A DNA stretch of 64,000 nucleotides from Dendrolimus kikuchii (Eukaryota > Arthropoda > Insecta > Lepidoptera > Lasiocampidae): contig CM034395.1 in the NCBI GenBank assembly GCA_019925095.2, positions 12,073,713 through 12,137,712 on the forward strand, in the 5' to 3' direction. The notes under the pieces are model-generated. The model was not told where the DNA came from. It worked only from the letters and a program-made list of their open reading frames with translations, and ran no database searches. How positions within the stretch are numbered: the stretch's first letter is position 1; each line of letters begins with the position of its first letter. Below, in pieces: positions 1 through 11,681 of the stretch. A program made the position numbers and the translations under genes.

Positions 1-1
1 A

Positions 2-900
2 TACCTTAATGGTTCGTCTCACCACCATCCTAGTCAGTTAGCTACCGTGGGCAAATCTTTGTTTCAGAGAGCACGGAAAATTTGTGACGAGAACCACATA
101 GCTGGAGAGCTTCAGCATGTCAAGCGAGTTCTACAACGCAATCAGCTGAAGACTCCACACCAACGTCACAAAGGCCCCAAACCACCTTCAGTTGAGCGGT
201 GCCCTGCTACCCTACCCTACATCAAGGGGGTCACAGACAGAATTGGTCACATCCTCAGGCGAGCTTCAATCAAAACATATTTCAAGCCGCAGAAAAAGAT
301 TACCCAATTTCTGAGACCTGTGAAATGCAATATCCCACTCCAGGATGCAGGGGTTTACAAGCTTGATTGTGAGTGTGGATTGTCATACATTGGGCAAACA
401 AAGAGGAGCATAAAAACACGAGTAAAAGAACACATTGCTGACATGAAACACACAAGGTCTACGAAGTCTGCGATCAGTGAACACACGCTGGATAAACCCA
501 ACCACTACATCAGATTCGATAACCCACAAATCCTCGCGAAAGAGAATCGTTTCATACCTAGAATGATGCGTGAGGCTATTGAAATCAAAAAACACCCAAA
601 TTTCAATAGAGAAGATGGTTGGCAAGTACCACCTGTTTGGGATCCAATTATCAAAACTATTAAGACCCAAACCCAGCAAAAACCACCTGCCAGACCTCAA
701 GAAGTTGGCGGTAGGCTAAATAAAACTTTAACAATACTCGTTGACACTTGACATCTTTGTCTTCCGTGATCACGGCCACTGAAAAGTGGCCGAAACGTCG
801 GAAAAAACCAAAATCAAATAAAATTACCGCGCTTAAAACCGTTAAAACGTAGTTTTATTATGTATACAAGTCGCGAAAACTTAAGAAAATACTATATTTA
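2..900 (+). mobile_element. Penelope-like element, 3' part with GIY-YIG endonuclease
   Basis: The reading frame is open from the window edge to a stop at 749-751, so this is the C-terminal piece of a longer ORF that begins outside the window. The first visible residues resemble the region just after the reverse transcriptase in Penelope-like elements (HHHPSQL, then RARKICDENH). A GIY-YIG nuclease core follows: Cys-rich CECGLSYIGQTKRS, then RVKEH. Penelope-like elements pair a reverse transcriptase with this nuclease for retrotransposition. After the stop, a hairpin (774-779 with 786-791) is followed by GAAACGTC, then an A-rich stretch and a tail ending near 900. The tail recurs at 13577 and 18260. 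The ORF has no internal stop in view, so the copy may be fairly young. The right boundary is judged from where the similarity to the other tails ends. Confidence 0.85.
774..799 (+). other. hammerhead-like hairpin in Penelope tail
   Basis: GGCCAC pairs with GTGGCC around a six-base loop and is followed directly by GAAACGTC. Penelope-like elements are known to carry hammerhead ribozymes in their terminal repeats, and stem II followed by GAAA is the hammerhead layout. The upstream core that should read CTGATGA reads GTGATCA here, so I call it hammerhead-like and make no claim of self-cleavage. Confidence 0.45.
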
Positions 901-3900
901 TTTTTAATTTTTTGTCAACATTTCTTATTTATATTTTTTATGATTTGGCATTAAAAATACATACAACCCTAAATTTTCAGCCTTCTACCACCAACTCCTA
1001 TTTTTTAATAGCGATATTAGTATTGTAATAATTTAACTTACTAAAAATAATTTTAAAAGGCAAAACAACGTTTGCCGGGTCACCTAGTAATATTATAAAT
1101 GCGAGAGTTTGGATAGATCTTTGTTGCTCAATCACGCCAGAACAGTTGAACGAATATGGGTGGAATTTAGCACAGAGATAGATTATCTTCTGGAATAGCA
1201 CATAGGCTACTTTTTATTCCGAATAACTGTACGGTTCCCGTGAGATAGCAGTAATGCAAGCGAAGCCGCGGGCAAAAGTTAGATATATATATATATATTG
1301 CAGACAACTTGTAAAAACTAATATCTCTCACTGGATTAAAATATCAGAGTACTATGTATTTTATATTATATTTATACTACACAATGGAGCGATGAAACTG
1401 CAAAAAAAAACTAAATTAATTATTAATACACATGTATCTAAGTGCAGGGGGTTTAAAATAATTTCAGAGGAGATACATATGCGTATGTGGACGTTTATCA
1501 CCTTTACAAAACATACTGGGCCGATTTTTTTTATCGTTGATATATTGGCCATTTAAAAAAACGAAAGGTTCGTAGATACCTAAACAATTCTCGCAACATA
1601 TAGCAGGTGTCAGGTGTTATACTAATCTTTTAAACGTTTGTAAAATTACTGTCAAAAATAACTATGATTTTATATCTACGATGTTTTTAGTTTAAGATTT
1701 GATTACTATTTAGAGAATAAATTTTGCGATTTACGCCACAATCCAATAGCTTAGCACTATAATCTTCTATGAACATGAAAATTATACTGCCAAAGAATGA
1801 ATGTCAAATTGTTCACCCCCAACTTAGATAATTAAGAATTGCATTTTCTCAGATCTTTTAAATAATTTGAAATTTTATCTGAGGCATATTTTACTAGCTC
1901 ATGAAGGCCGTGCTAGATTATGGCCATTTTCTATTCTTACTATACATTTATTTGCCTTATTACTGATAAAAATTTAAGATATATTTTCCATACAAGTACA
2001 TCAGTTATCTATAAAATATAGAAATCCGACCTTAATAACTATAGCACGCTGCAGCTAATTATAAGTTTCGTTTGCACAGTCTCTGCACTTGTATTGATAA
2101 AATTATAGTTTAACTAAGATTTTCATATTTAACACAGCTGTCTAAGCAATAGATACCTTTTAGCTCTAAACAACTTACTGCGAAGCGTTTCGTATCTAAT
2201 TTAACAGGCCATTCAGGAACTAAGTGCCAACGGAAAAATGCTTAGTAATTTATTTTGTGGAATATTAAGTTAAAAATAAATTACTTATTAGTTCAAGAGG
2301 ATAGATCGTAATATTTAGTCTAATAATTCATAAGGAATTACTTTTACACATAAAATAAAATTAGTTTAGGGTGAATTTATGCAACCATTTCTTTTAACCA
2401 TATAAAATAATATGTTAATTATATAGTTATATACCTTAATACCCATAAAACGTATTCATTCATTTTTTTGGATACCTACCTAGAAGTCGTGGTAGCTTTA
2501 TGGCTAATGTACCTGCGCTCGTTGATATCGAGTGGGTTACAATTATTATTATGGATAAGAGCATGCACCACTTAGTTTTCGTGATTTAATGAATATATGA
2601 ATAATTTTATAAGTACCACATGCTGATGATAGTGCAAGAAATCATCGTCAATAAATTTAAAAAACGGCGTTATCGATGTTTAAAACTTGCCAATCCGATC
2701 TGGATAAGCGATAAGATAGGTTCCTAACTGTAGGGATTTTCGTAAGCTGATATTATTTTTTATTTAATTCAAGCTATTCAAGCTTTAGTTTCATGATCCC
2801 AATTTAGAAAACAAGGAACTTATGAATTTGCTTGTTTACTGTTTATTTATGCTGTCGTTCGTTAAAATGTTTCCGAAAAAAATATGTTTCCGCAATAAAA
2901 CGTTCTGTAGCAATCAAACCAGAAAATATGATACTGACTATTGAAACTGCATAAAAGGAAAGAAACAATAATTTTCGTATAAAGCACAAACAATGTGAGA
3001 AAAAGCACAAAAAAGTACTATTTTGGTTTTAAGTCAGGAAAACTTTAATAAGTTAAGTTAAGTTAAGTTAGCTGCTGGCGCACCCGCATCTCGTTCCTGT
3101 CAGATAAGTACGAATCTTGGCCAGGAAGCACGTACAGCTAGGCTATATTTCTAGCCTAATGTGCAAGAAATGAACCTGAAGAAACCTACCTGTACGTGGA
3201 AACTGTCAGTGTGTGAAACTCGTCTATACGCCTTGAGCAACCATACCGGTCATGCCGTCCATTCCTTTGAATTCAAATATTGGAAGACCCGAGACCAGCA
3301 GGGCTTTGGTTACGGGTTGTTATTGTTTAAATACGTCCTCTAGCGTATCATAAGTGTCATATTCAAAAGATTTATCATTAAACACACAATACTGCTAGGT
3401 TTTTATATTATTATACAGAAACAATAATTCACAATATTTATGAGTTCGATTTGAACTTATATCTGCATATTTCTCAGTATTTTGTCTTCACTAAAGTTTT
3501 CGTCGATCATAAAAATGCTAAATTATGTATTAATGAGGCCACTGGAGGAGCTAAGATGAATTGTAGTATTAAGAGAAGAGGCTTATAATTAAATACTACA
3601 TACATATTATGTTACAAATTAAGAAAATTATTTTAAATAGCTACCCAGTTTTAAGTTTTCAATTCAGTGCTTATAAAAAGAGATAAGTAGACACGTAAAG
3701 GGAAGAAATCCGTAGCGGTGGCGAGCGTTGATTGTTTTTATATTCGACTATGAGACCTAAAAAAAATTTTATTCGAAAACACTCCGCATGTCGAAACTAC
3801 TCAATTAATATTTTTCAAATAAATTAGTTTTGAAAGTATCTTTTAAGTTCTACCTTGAATTTTTCGGAATTTTCCATAAATGAATGCATGAATGAATGAA

Positions 3901-4079
3901 CGAAAACACTATATTGCTCACCAAAAAGTAAAACTACGTACAGTAAATGTTGAACAAAGGGCGACCTTATCGCTTAAAGCGATCTTTTCCACGCAACCCC
4001 CTACAGTAAAGAAAATATTAAGACAACAGTGGCAGTGAAGACAATAAATAATAAGAAACATTCCAAGAATAAGTAAAAA
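901..4079. other. intergenic stretch without supported genes
   Basis: AT-rich DNA with no convincing coding frame. Around 2486-2545 there is a weak tRNA-like SINE head (box-A-like GTGGTAGCTTTATGGCTAATG). At 3052-3070 there is a short GTTAA tandem. The 3070-3345 part is slightly richer in GC and holds a 60-codon frame that resembles nothing I recognise. The rest shows nothing. Confidence 0.5.
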
Positions 4080-4575
4080 AATAAAATAAAATAAATAATA
4101 ATATGCTTCATGTACGATACAAAAATAAGACATATCATACTATATATAGAATCAGCAGCATGTTTTAGATTTGGGAGGACCAAAAGATATTTAGTAACCA
4201 TCAGTTTCAAAGACAATATGGATTTAACTTGTCTGATGTTGCGTAGCAGTAAGTTCCATAAACGGACAGCTTGTACCGTGAAAGAGTTATCAAAGAAGGA
4301 AGAAGTGTATACAGGTGTCATTAAGAAGAGATTAGTACTAGAGCGCAAATAACGGAAATGAGAAAGGTGTAGGAAATCAAAACGTTCCTTTAAATACGGA
4401 GGGGTATGAGGATCAAAAAGGATATTGTACAAAAGAGAGAGAAAGTGAACATTCCGGCGAAGGCGAATAGGTAACCGTTTAAGTTGCGATATTCGGAAAC
4501 ATGGTCATTGTCGCGCAACCCAAATATAAACCGTATAGAGACATTTTGAAGTCGATCGAGCTTGTTCAGTTGTTT
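4080..4575 (-). mobile_element. LINE fragment, C-terminal end of a reverse transcriptase ORF
   Basis: Read on the minus strand, the stretch encodes the thumb-to-C-terminus signature of jockey/CR1-like LINE ORF2: LNKLDRLQNVSIRFIFGLR, then PPYLKERFDFL, then FTVQAVRLWNLLLRNIR. The last part matches the usual F-x-A-x-x-LWN-x-LP-x-x-IR ending. The upstream and middle portions lie in different frames (break near 4433-4480), so the copy is broken and 5'-truncated. The 3' boundary is uncertain. A clade assignment would need a protein search. Confidence 0.7.
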
Positions 4576-4969
4576 ATGTGTTAAGTCGATATGTTATCGT
4601 TCAAAATGTATTTGGACACAATTTTATAGTTTTATAAACGACCTTTCCATGTATTGATTCTTAATTCTGTCAACTGATCTTGATTACGACTCAGTAGTAT
4701 TGTGATTATTAGTATCGCGATTTCCAAATGTCCTATATATGAAACGAAAAATCACCTGTAAACATGGTTAATATTGTTTGATGTTGTTGATAATATTATA
4801 TAAGTACTTACCAGTAGTTTACGTCGACACGTGCATTTTAGCACACAACATTCATCAGTGCTCGTTTAGCACTCGTACTCGGTCAGTCGGCAAAACAGCC
4901 ATTGATCTTAGCACAATCATAAGTACCATCATTTCATTAGCACAATTTAAGCAATAAACAATTTACATA

Positions 4970-5215
4970 TTTTTTTTATTGCAGGAGATCAGCAGACAGG
5001 CAGACGGCCCACTTGATGGAAAGCGGTTACCATCGCCTATAGACATTTGCAACACCAAAGTTGCTACAAATGCGCTGCTGCTCTCTTAAGAGAGACTGGA
5101 ACCTGGTCACTAATGCCGGAACACAACTCAAGGTTGTTATGGCGACATACTTTAGACTAGAGGTGGTAGCCATCCAGTCGGGCAAATGCCCTACCACCTG
5201 GCTGTGGGCTGTTAC
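4970..5215 (+). repeat. lepidopteran dispersed repeat, family A, copy 1
   Basis: After a T-run and ATTGCAGGAG, a block of about 240 bp is nearly identical to 62110-62355. Both contain CAGACAGGCAGACGGCCCAC, the CATCGCCTAT run and CTACCACCTGGCTGTGG. Shorter relatives lie at 10720-10835 (minus), 32608-32660 and 37885-38000. No coding capacity is evident. This copy stops abruptly at GCTGTT, where copy 62110 continues for another 40 bp, and a hairpin begins just after the break. Confidence 0.8.
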
Positions 5216-5223
5216 ATTTAAAA

Positions 5224-5251
5224 ACTTCTATCATTTGTTAATGATAGAAGT
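5224..5251. repeat. perfect inverted repeat, 12-bp arms, 4-base loop
   Basis: ACTTCTATCATT, loop TGTT, then AATGATAGAAGT. Beyond the perfect arms the pairing can continue with small bulges between the outer ACATTT and AAATGT. It lies between the truncated end of the family A repeat and the TA microsatellite. Confidence 0.8.
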
Positions 5252-5263
5252 ATTTAAATTTAA

Positions 5264-5265
<2 letters not shown>

Positions 5266-5338
<73 letters not shown>

Positions 5339-5345
5339 TATATAC
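5266..5345. repeat. TA/CA microsatellite
   Basis: About 30 TA units are followed by a short CA run and then TATATACATA. It abuts the reversed 3' end of an RTE-like LINE (next entry), whose tail is normally a short tetranucleotide run, so the microsatellite probably grew from that tail. Confidence 0.9.
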
Positions 5346-5385
5346 ATAACTTCACGCCAGTTCCCTTGCGGGGTAGGCATGTTAA
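5346..5385 (-). mobile_element. 3'-terminal scrap of RTE-like LINE
   Basis: The block CATAACTTCACGCCAGTTCC followed by CTTGCGGGGTAGGCA is identical to the reversed 3' end of the LINE copies at 39524 (minus strand) and 17870-17900 (plus strand). It encodes the last few residues (AYPARELA) and stop of that element. Only about 40 bp remain. Confidence 0.75.
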
Positions 5386-5399
5386 CTTATACATAGGTG

Positions 5400-7800
5400 T
5401 TTCCTATGTAGGATAACCTCCTACATACCCATATTTTTTGTGATTATACATTATATTATTATGTAGCGGTATTCAGAATATACCCTCCTCCGAAAATAGT
5501 CTTGACGTATTTATTGATAAACGAACAGACAATACAATTTTGTAAGAATTTCGTTTTTACTAAAATGGCCACGAAACTCTAAAACTACGTAGGTTTATAC
5601 ACATATGCACATTTATCTCTAAACTTCTCTTCCATAACTCAAAACAATCCTAGGTATAAATATGGTACAATGTTATTTGATATTCTACTATTAATCATGC
5701 TACTTTTTGTAGGTGTGTATATAATCTTGAATCTGATTATATTAAACCGTTTATTTTTTTAGTTTTCTTATTCCTTTTACAATGTTTTTATAAAGAAATG
5801 TTGTGAATGTTAATAGATTTTTTTTTATTGTTTATACAAATTTATTGATGATCTTTGGGATCAGATAGTTCACACGAGTTATAAAGCGTTGTTTTATTTT
5901 CATAAGATGGATTACTTAATAATGATATCACAGCTCAAAATTTACCTAAAGTTCGTATGAATTAATTGTACGATATAAGGGTAAACTTAATTATTTTAAA
6001 TATGATTATTGAAAAAAAAAACATGGTCCCAAGCCACCCATATAAAGTAACACATATTTGCATAAGAAAAATAAAAGTTGTTTAAACAAGTTACACACAT
6101 CCTTTTTGGAGCTTACCTTCTTAGTTTCCAAAACATTTGATTATCATTCATTGATTATATGACAATTGTATAGTTAATTTCAAAACAATTTACATTCAAA
6201 GGAGCGAGCGTCAAGATACCTTTCTACCGACCATCTAAAAAAAATCATACTTTAACTAGAATTTGATATTTTTAGGTAAGAATTTTATTATATTATTTAT
6301 GTTAAATTTTTCTTCATTCAATTCAATAAAGAAATCGTTAAATTGTTTTGTAATAGGTTTAGAACATTCAAATGTCTTGCCGTCTTTAATTATGTTTTCA
6401 ATTTAATGTTTTTTTATTTAATTTTCCGTGTGTAGTGTATGTGTTAAGTGTAGTCTTTGGTTTAATTATAACCCACCTTGCTTTACATTTATAGTTACTC
6501 GTGGGTATGTAAAACCTTTTGTTTATAGACTATGTCTTATAGATACATTTGTTAAGAGAATGATTTGAAGATATTTTTAATTATAAAATATTTTCAAAAA
6601 TTGTTTATTACTTGTAAAAAAAATAATAAACTTTTGGATTCCACAGGACTTTTTAGTCATATATTATATCTACATACATTCATACACAATCAAGAAGGCG
6701 TTTAATGTTTTGTTATAATATGATAAAAAGTACTGCAGTTCATTTAACTATAACCATTAACTACCCTATTACATTTAAAGGATTTGATCTATTTATTTTA
6801 GACTTTCTTATTCTTTCATCTTCTAGTCTTGCTTTCACCTTCAACGGTAACTGTTTTTATTATCTCCATACTCCTATATTATGGCATACGTCTTAATAAT
6901 AAATAATGAATGCATGTGGCATAATTCAAATATTTATAAAACTTTTATTTATCTTATTTTGAAGAGTTTGGTCATCTTCGACTTCCTGTATTTTTGGAAT
7001 AATAAGTCCCGTGAATGACATCAGATGAAATTTCTGGCGCATAAATGTATTTTCCTATTTTCGTACAGAATTTATATTAAGTTTTCATACGGAGACACAA
7101 AGGGGACGAATATTATCATGTTTATAACATAGACGTTCCTTATAGTGTATAAGGTGATGCAAAGTAAATCAATTTTCAACACTCCAACAATATTTTAATA
7201 CAAATATCACAAATATAGAGCAAAGTTGAACCAATAAATAATTGATGGTTTTTAACACAGGTGTCTTTAGTGTAATAGAGTGAACTTCTTTTTTGATGCG
7301 CACATGCCACGTTTTTAGTGTAGGTAAAGCACGAGGTCCATCCATAGGTACCATAACTTTTGTGTAACAAAAATCCTTATAAGAATATAATAATATCTTA
7401 ATATCTCGGCTGGCTTTTTCGTGTATTTGCAAATTGTTGTGGTCCGTAATGAGATATTTTCATAATCCCAATAAAAGAAGCAGAGATATTGTAATTTTTG
7501 ACTTGAAAGTATCCTAGTTTTTGTGTTATCAATATAAAAGGGTATAAACGTGATAAACACAATAATGCATAATTAAGACGTGCATTTTTGTCAATAGTTT
7601 TCACTTGACAAAAAACAGTTTCATATAGTACATATCAATCATATTTAAATAACAGTCTATGAGGAAATAGGTTAACACTGACGAGACTGCAACACAAGTA
7701 ACCAAACTGGCTGACACCGTGTGATGGCATTTACTTCCTCTGATTACCTCTGATACTGAACCTTCTTATTTGATACTTACTACTTCCAGAAACGTGTTCC
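5400..7800. other. intergenic stretch, nothing recognised
   Basis: Very AT-rich, with homopolymer runs and only short frames. No repeat element with definable ends and no coding signature was seen. Confidence 0.45.
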
Positions 7801-7929
7801 ATGCTTGGTAGTAAATAATAAGTGGCAATTGCCGCCTAGAGACATCTGTAACCCTAAAGGTGTTGATATGTAACCAACCACGTTGAGATTTTTGAAATCT
7901 GTTTACGACTTTTTTGTAAAGATCCATAC

Positions 7930-8165
7930 TTGACGGCCTCTGTGGTTGAGTGGACTAAGTTTTCGCCAACCTAACTCACGCACGCACGAAACGCAGAGGC
8001 TCTGGGTTCGATTTCCGTCATAGTAAATTCATAAACCAATTTTCCGTTACTTTCTATAGTCTGGGTGTCTGGGATTTGCCCCAAAGTGGTCCGTATATTA
8101 TACAAGTGGTTACTTGCTTAGTTTGGAGACATAGAATTTGTGTTTGTTTGCCGATTATATCACTT
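7930..8165 (+). mobile_element. tRNA-derived SINE
   Basis: A tRNA-like head starts near 7935 (GGCCTCTGTGGTTGAGTGGAC, box A like) with box B GGGTTCGATTTCC at about 8003-8016, as used for internal RNA polymerase III promotion. An unrelated body follows (GGGTGTCTGGGATTTGCCCC) and ends near TTGTGTTTG. The long variable arm and trailing body rule out a functional tRNA gene. Confidence 0.75.
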
Positions 8166-10719
8166 TGAGAAAACTGCAGTACGGTGTCAATTCTACAACT
8201 TGATCACATACTTGACAAGCAAGAACCAGCGCGTGTGATATGGTGAATGAAGAGAGATGAATTGCCAAGTGAAAGAAGTGTGGTCACTGTCAAGTGGTGG
8301 TAGAATGTAGACACCGTTCTTCAAAGCGTTCCTTATTATGCAACAGCACAACAAACGTAGAGATTTGTATTTTTTTAATTAATGGGTCTAACTTATCCAT
8401 TTGAGCAAGATAGACGACAACTCGAGTGATACAGCGCTGTCTGCAGTAAAGCGGAAGTAGCTATATTTCACGTGAGGAACTGAGTTTTATATAGGAACAG
8501 TCTATACTTGTATACCTTATACTTACAATTCTGTACCTGAGACTGCAGTTCAGAAGGAAATTAAAACATCAAATACGTAGGCGCTATCTGTATGTCGGGC
8601 TTTGATCGAAGATACATGCAACTAAGATTATTGCAACACAATTCTTTCGAGTTTCGATTTTGTTGTAGTTCAACTTGTATTTAGTCAAATTATAAGCAAC
8701 ATACACGTACCGTAGAGAGCAAAATAATTGCAGACACAAGCACATATTGCAACGTAAATAAAGACATGTAAGTTGTGCCAGTATTATACTTAGATATCAT
8801 TATCGTGATTATAAATGATAACGTTAATAAGATTTTTTTAATATTTATAATAATAAATGTAGCCATTTTTGAGATGAAGGAGAGGCAATTAAAAATACTT
8901 AGTAGTTGCATGTTATAAAACAGGATACGAAAGCTAGTGGTCTGCTCAGAGATAGTAAATAGTGGGCCATGTACATTAGTATGGAATAATTAAAAAGACA
9001 AATTACACAGGATAAAAGATTAAACTGTCCAAATAGATAATTTTGATTTCTCAATAAAGTATGAGCTTTCTAATAGTGCCATACTTATAGTGCCATCTGT
9101 TATTTTAAGTCGTCAATACTAAGTTAAAGTAAAGCATTCGCACATTGTTGGAACTTGGCAGCCACAAGATAAAGTGTTGATTATCTTTCATAGATGTCGC
9201 AGCGATGTTTTTGTCAAAATCCGACAGTTCTCATGTCCAGCCACGCACAGTAATAGGCTCCGTAATTTTATCATTTGACCACAAAACATTTTATCAAAAT
9301 TATCCCTTATCTTAAAAATTATATGACGTATCTTATTCAAAGTAATTTTTATCGTAAGTAGGTACTTTTCTAGATCTATCATAATGATGATTCCAAATTC
9401 TCCAATAGTTCAGAATTAGAGAGAGGGATATAGAATTTATAAGCGAATATCTACCTACCTATAGACCAAACCAAACCAAAAAGTATTTAAAACAACTTTA
9501 TACTTTTTTTAAATAAAGTGTAAAAATGCATTCACATGCTTTGGGCACTCAAAAAAATTTGATCCCTCAGTCATATATATTTCTAAAGTGGGAAAAATGG
9601 TCCTCTAATTTTTTAAATATTCGATGGAAATTTCTAAAAAATTAAAGGTCAAAAAGCTTCAAAATACTTTTGACGAAAATTGGTTTCGACAAGGCCCATT
9701 GAGTATTTTTGAACACAAGGTATTTTGAATGAGGGTTTTTTATGAGAACTGTGGCCAAATGAAAAATATGTATCTTGCTTGTATTTTCCTCCTCCTTTGC
9801 CTGGATGGAAATACTTATTTATTTACCTACGCGCTCTCGATAAAAGATAGTCCTAGAAAATTTGATCCTTTCTGTGTGGTATAGATTTACTTATCCCTTT
9901 TAGGACCGACTCGACCAAACACAAAGTTACACCAGTATACGTATTATTGGAAAAATTTTACTCTTGGGTAAGGTCGATTGCATTATTGCGTGCAATTCTA
10001 GGAAAAAAATTGTACTCTGTATTGTTACTCTATTTTCAATGAACGAATTGATATACCAACTAAAATTCATGACAAACTACTTCCTCACAGTCGACGAACT
10101 CGTAGTAACAATCTAATTTCTCAATATAATAGTAACGTCAAAGTGAAAAATAAAATATCATTTCGTCTAGAAAGTGTGTGAAGTAAAGTTTGTGATTTTG
10201 AACATTTATATTTAAAATGTGTTACGATAAAAATATTTCTTTCCCTAATCCATCTTGGTCGCCTTGGCAAATATTCATTATCAGTAACGGAATCTTCGAC
10301 CATGTTTCTCAAACGTTCCATGACTTGGTTAGCACTGTTGGTAGATTCTTCTATTATATTAAGGTTTTCTGTGTGGCAGATATACGAAACCTTAGATATT
10401 TATCTAGAATTTATGTGGTAGGTATAAGTCTCATATAAACACTACCATACGTGGTAGAGCCATGTTGGAATCAATATCTTGATTACAGCTCTTGGGATCG
10501 GCTCGACGAGTATAGAATATCGACCTCGACCATGCTCTCATAGAATATAGTAGTGAAACGGTTAGCCTTGAGCTAATTGTGTTTCGTGCGATGAGTGAGA
10601 GTTCCGATGGCCCCTTCCTCCCCATACCCCTATCCAATCTTCCCTCCTTATCCTATTATCTCTTACAATCCCATGACCCATCCTCTCTATCCCTTATCTC
10701 CTGTCTGATCCCCCTATTC
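8166..10719. other. intergenic stretch, nothing recognised
   Basis: AT-rich, with no coding signature and no element boundaries I could fix. Confidence 0.4.
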
Positions 10720-10835
10720 ATCCTAAAGGCTGGCAACACATTGGATTCGCCCCTGATGTTGCAAATGTCTATAGACCACGGTAACCACGTTCTAGTAGGT
10801 GGGCCGTCTGCCAGCATCGCAATAAAAAATGTCTA
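10720..10835 (-). repeat. dispersed repeat family A, inverted diverged copy
   Basis: Read on the minus strand, this starts with TTTTTATTGC, then GGCAGACGGCCCAC, GTGGTTACCGTGGTCTATAG and ACATTTGCAACATC. That is the same order of blocks as the copies at 4970 and 62110 but more diverged. Confidence 0.7.
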
Positions 10836-11079
10836 TAGTATAAAATAACGCAAAATCGGTCGGAATTAACTACAAACACCGTGAACCGTGCCTATAGAGG
10901 TAAAGCCGTTTTTTGGCCCAATAACAAAACATTAACCAAAAAAATACAATTTACTTTTGGATTATATTAATTATTCTGTAACATTTCGAGGTATAATGAT
11001 TTACTCTCGTATAGCTATCCTATTCAAAACTTAGTAGTTGGTAAAACGTAAAATTGATTTACTCTAGAGTTAATCACGG

Positions 11080-11085
11080 TTTATT
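11080..11085 (-). promoter_or_regulatory. possible polyadenylation signal for nudel
   Basis: AATAAA on the minus strand, about 285 bp downstream of the nudel stop codon. It is the nearest canonical hexamer I saw. In AT-rich DNA this is weak evidence. Confidence 0.25.
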
Positions 11086-11368
11086 CTTACATTATAATTT
11101 ACCCCTGCTTGGTCGAATCGATCCTTATTCGTAATAATTGTATGAAGTTTAGAGGCTCCTTAAAAAGAGTTAAAAAAGTTTTCCTAGTTTTTTTTCCAAA
11201 TATCATTATTTTATTACTTTTTGAACGACCCTGTAAATTTTGTATAACTGTTATGAATTAGTGGTTAAACTTTACTCCAACAAAAGTTGCGTGAATAAAA
11301 CATGTATATGTTATTAAAATCTATTTACTACCAAAAATTAAATTATTATTCTAAGTATATTAATAATA

Positions 11369-11681
11369 TTAATGACATTCTATAAAAACTGGGAAGCAAT
11401 TTGTCAAGTCTGAGTTAAAACTAGCTTTGGCTATAGGGTCACGCGACTTTCTCATTTTTATGACAGTATTGTTGTTGAGAACGACTTCTTTGAAGGGGTC
11501 CAGTATTAAGCTATTGTGTGGGTAGACGACGTCCATCGTCTTGATTTCCTTTGCGTGACCACTTATAAAGCCCAAATCCCTGCAAATAGCCTCGAGTTCA
11601 GATTTCGTGTGGTTTTTTCTGGGAAAACATTTGGTGTACCAAATGCCGTGTGAGCGAATTATAACTTGTCCTGTTCCATAC
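11369..11681 (-). CDS. ndl: nudel exon 25: C-terminal SRCR-like module and stop
   Basis: Residues 1965-2068, ending TAA at 11371-11369. [15 protein letters not shown] then AICRDLGF fits an SRCR opening, the third in the protein, and the exon continues through [10 protein letters not shown] to the stop. The acceptor TTTACAG|G joins exon 24 in phase (P-Y-G-T). Exon 24 is 2.1 kb away, and the intron between holds repeats but no further coding signature. Confidence 0.85.

Noticed and set aside
774..799. An active hammerhead ribozyme
   Set aside because: The stem and GAAA fit, but the CTGATGA core is altered to GTGATCA, so activity is not supported.
1254..1556. 100-codon frame on the plus strand
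   Set aside because: Low-complexity AT-rich translation without any domain pattern, overlapped by another frame on the other strand.
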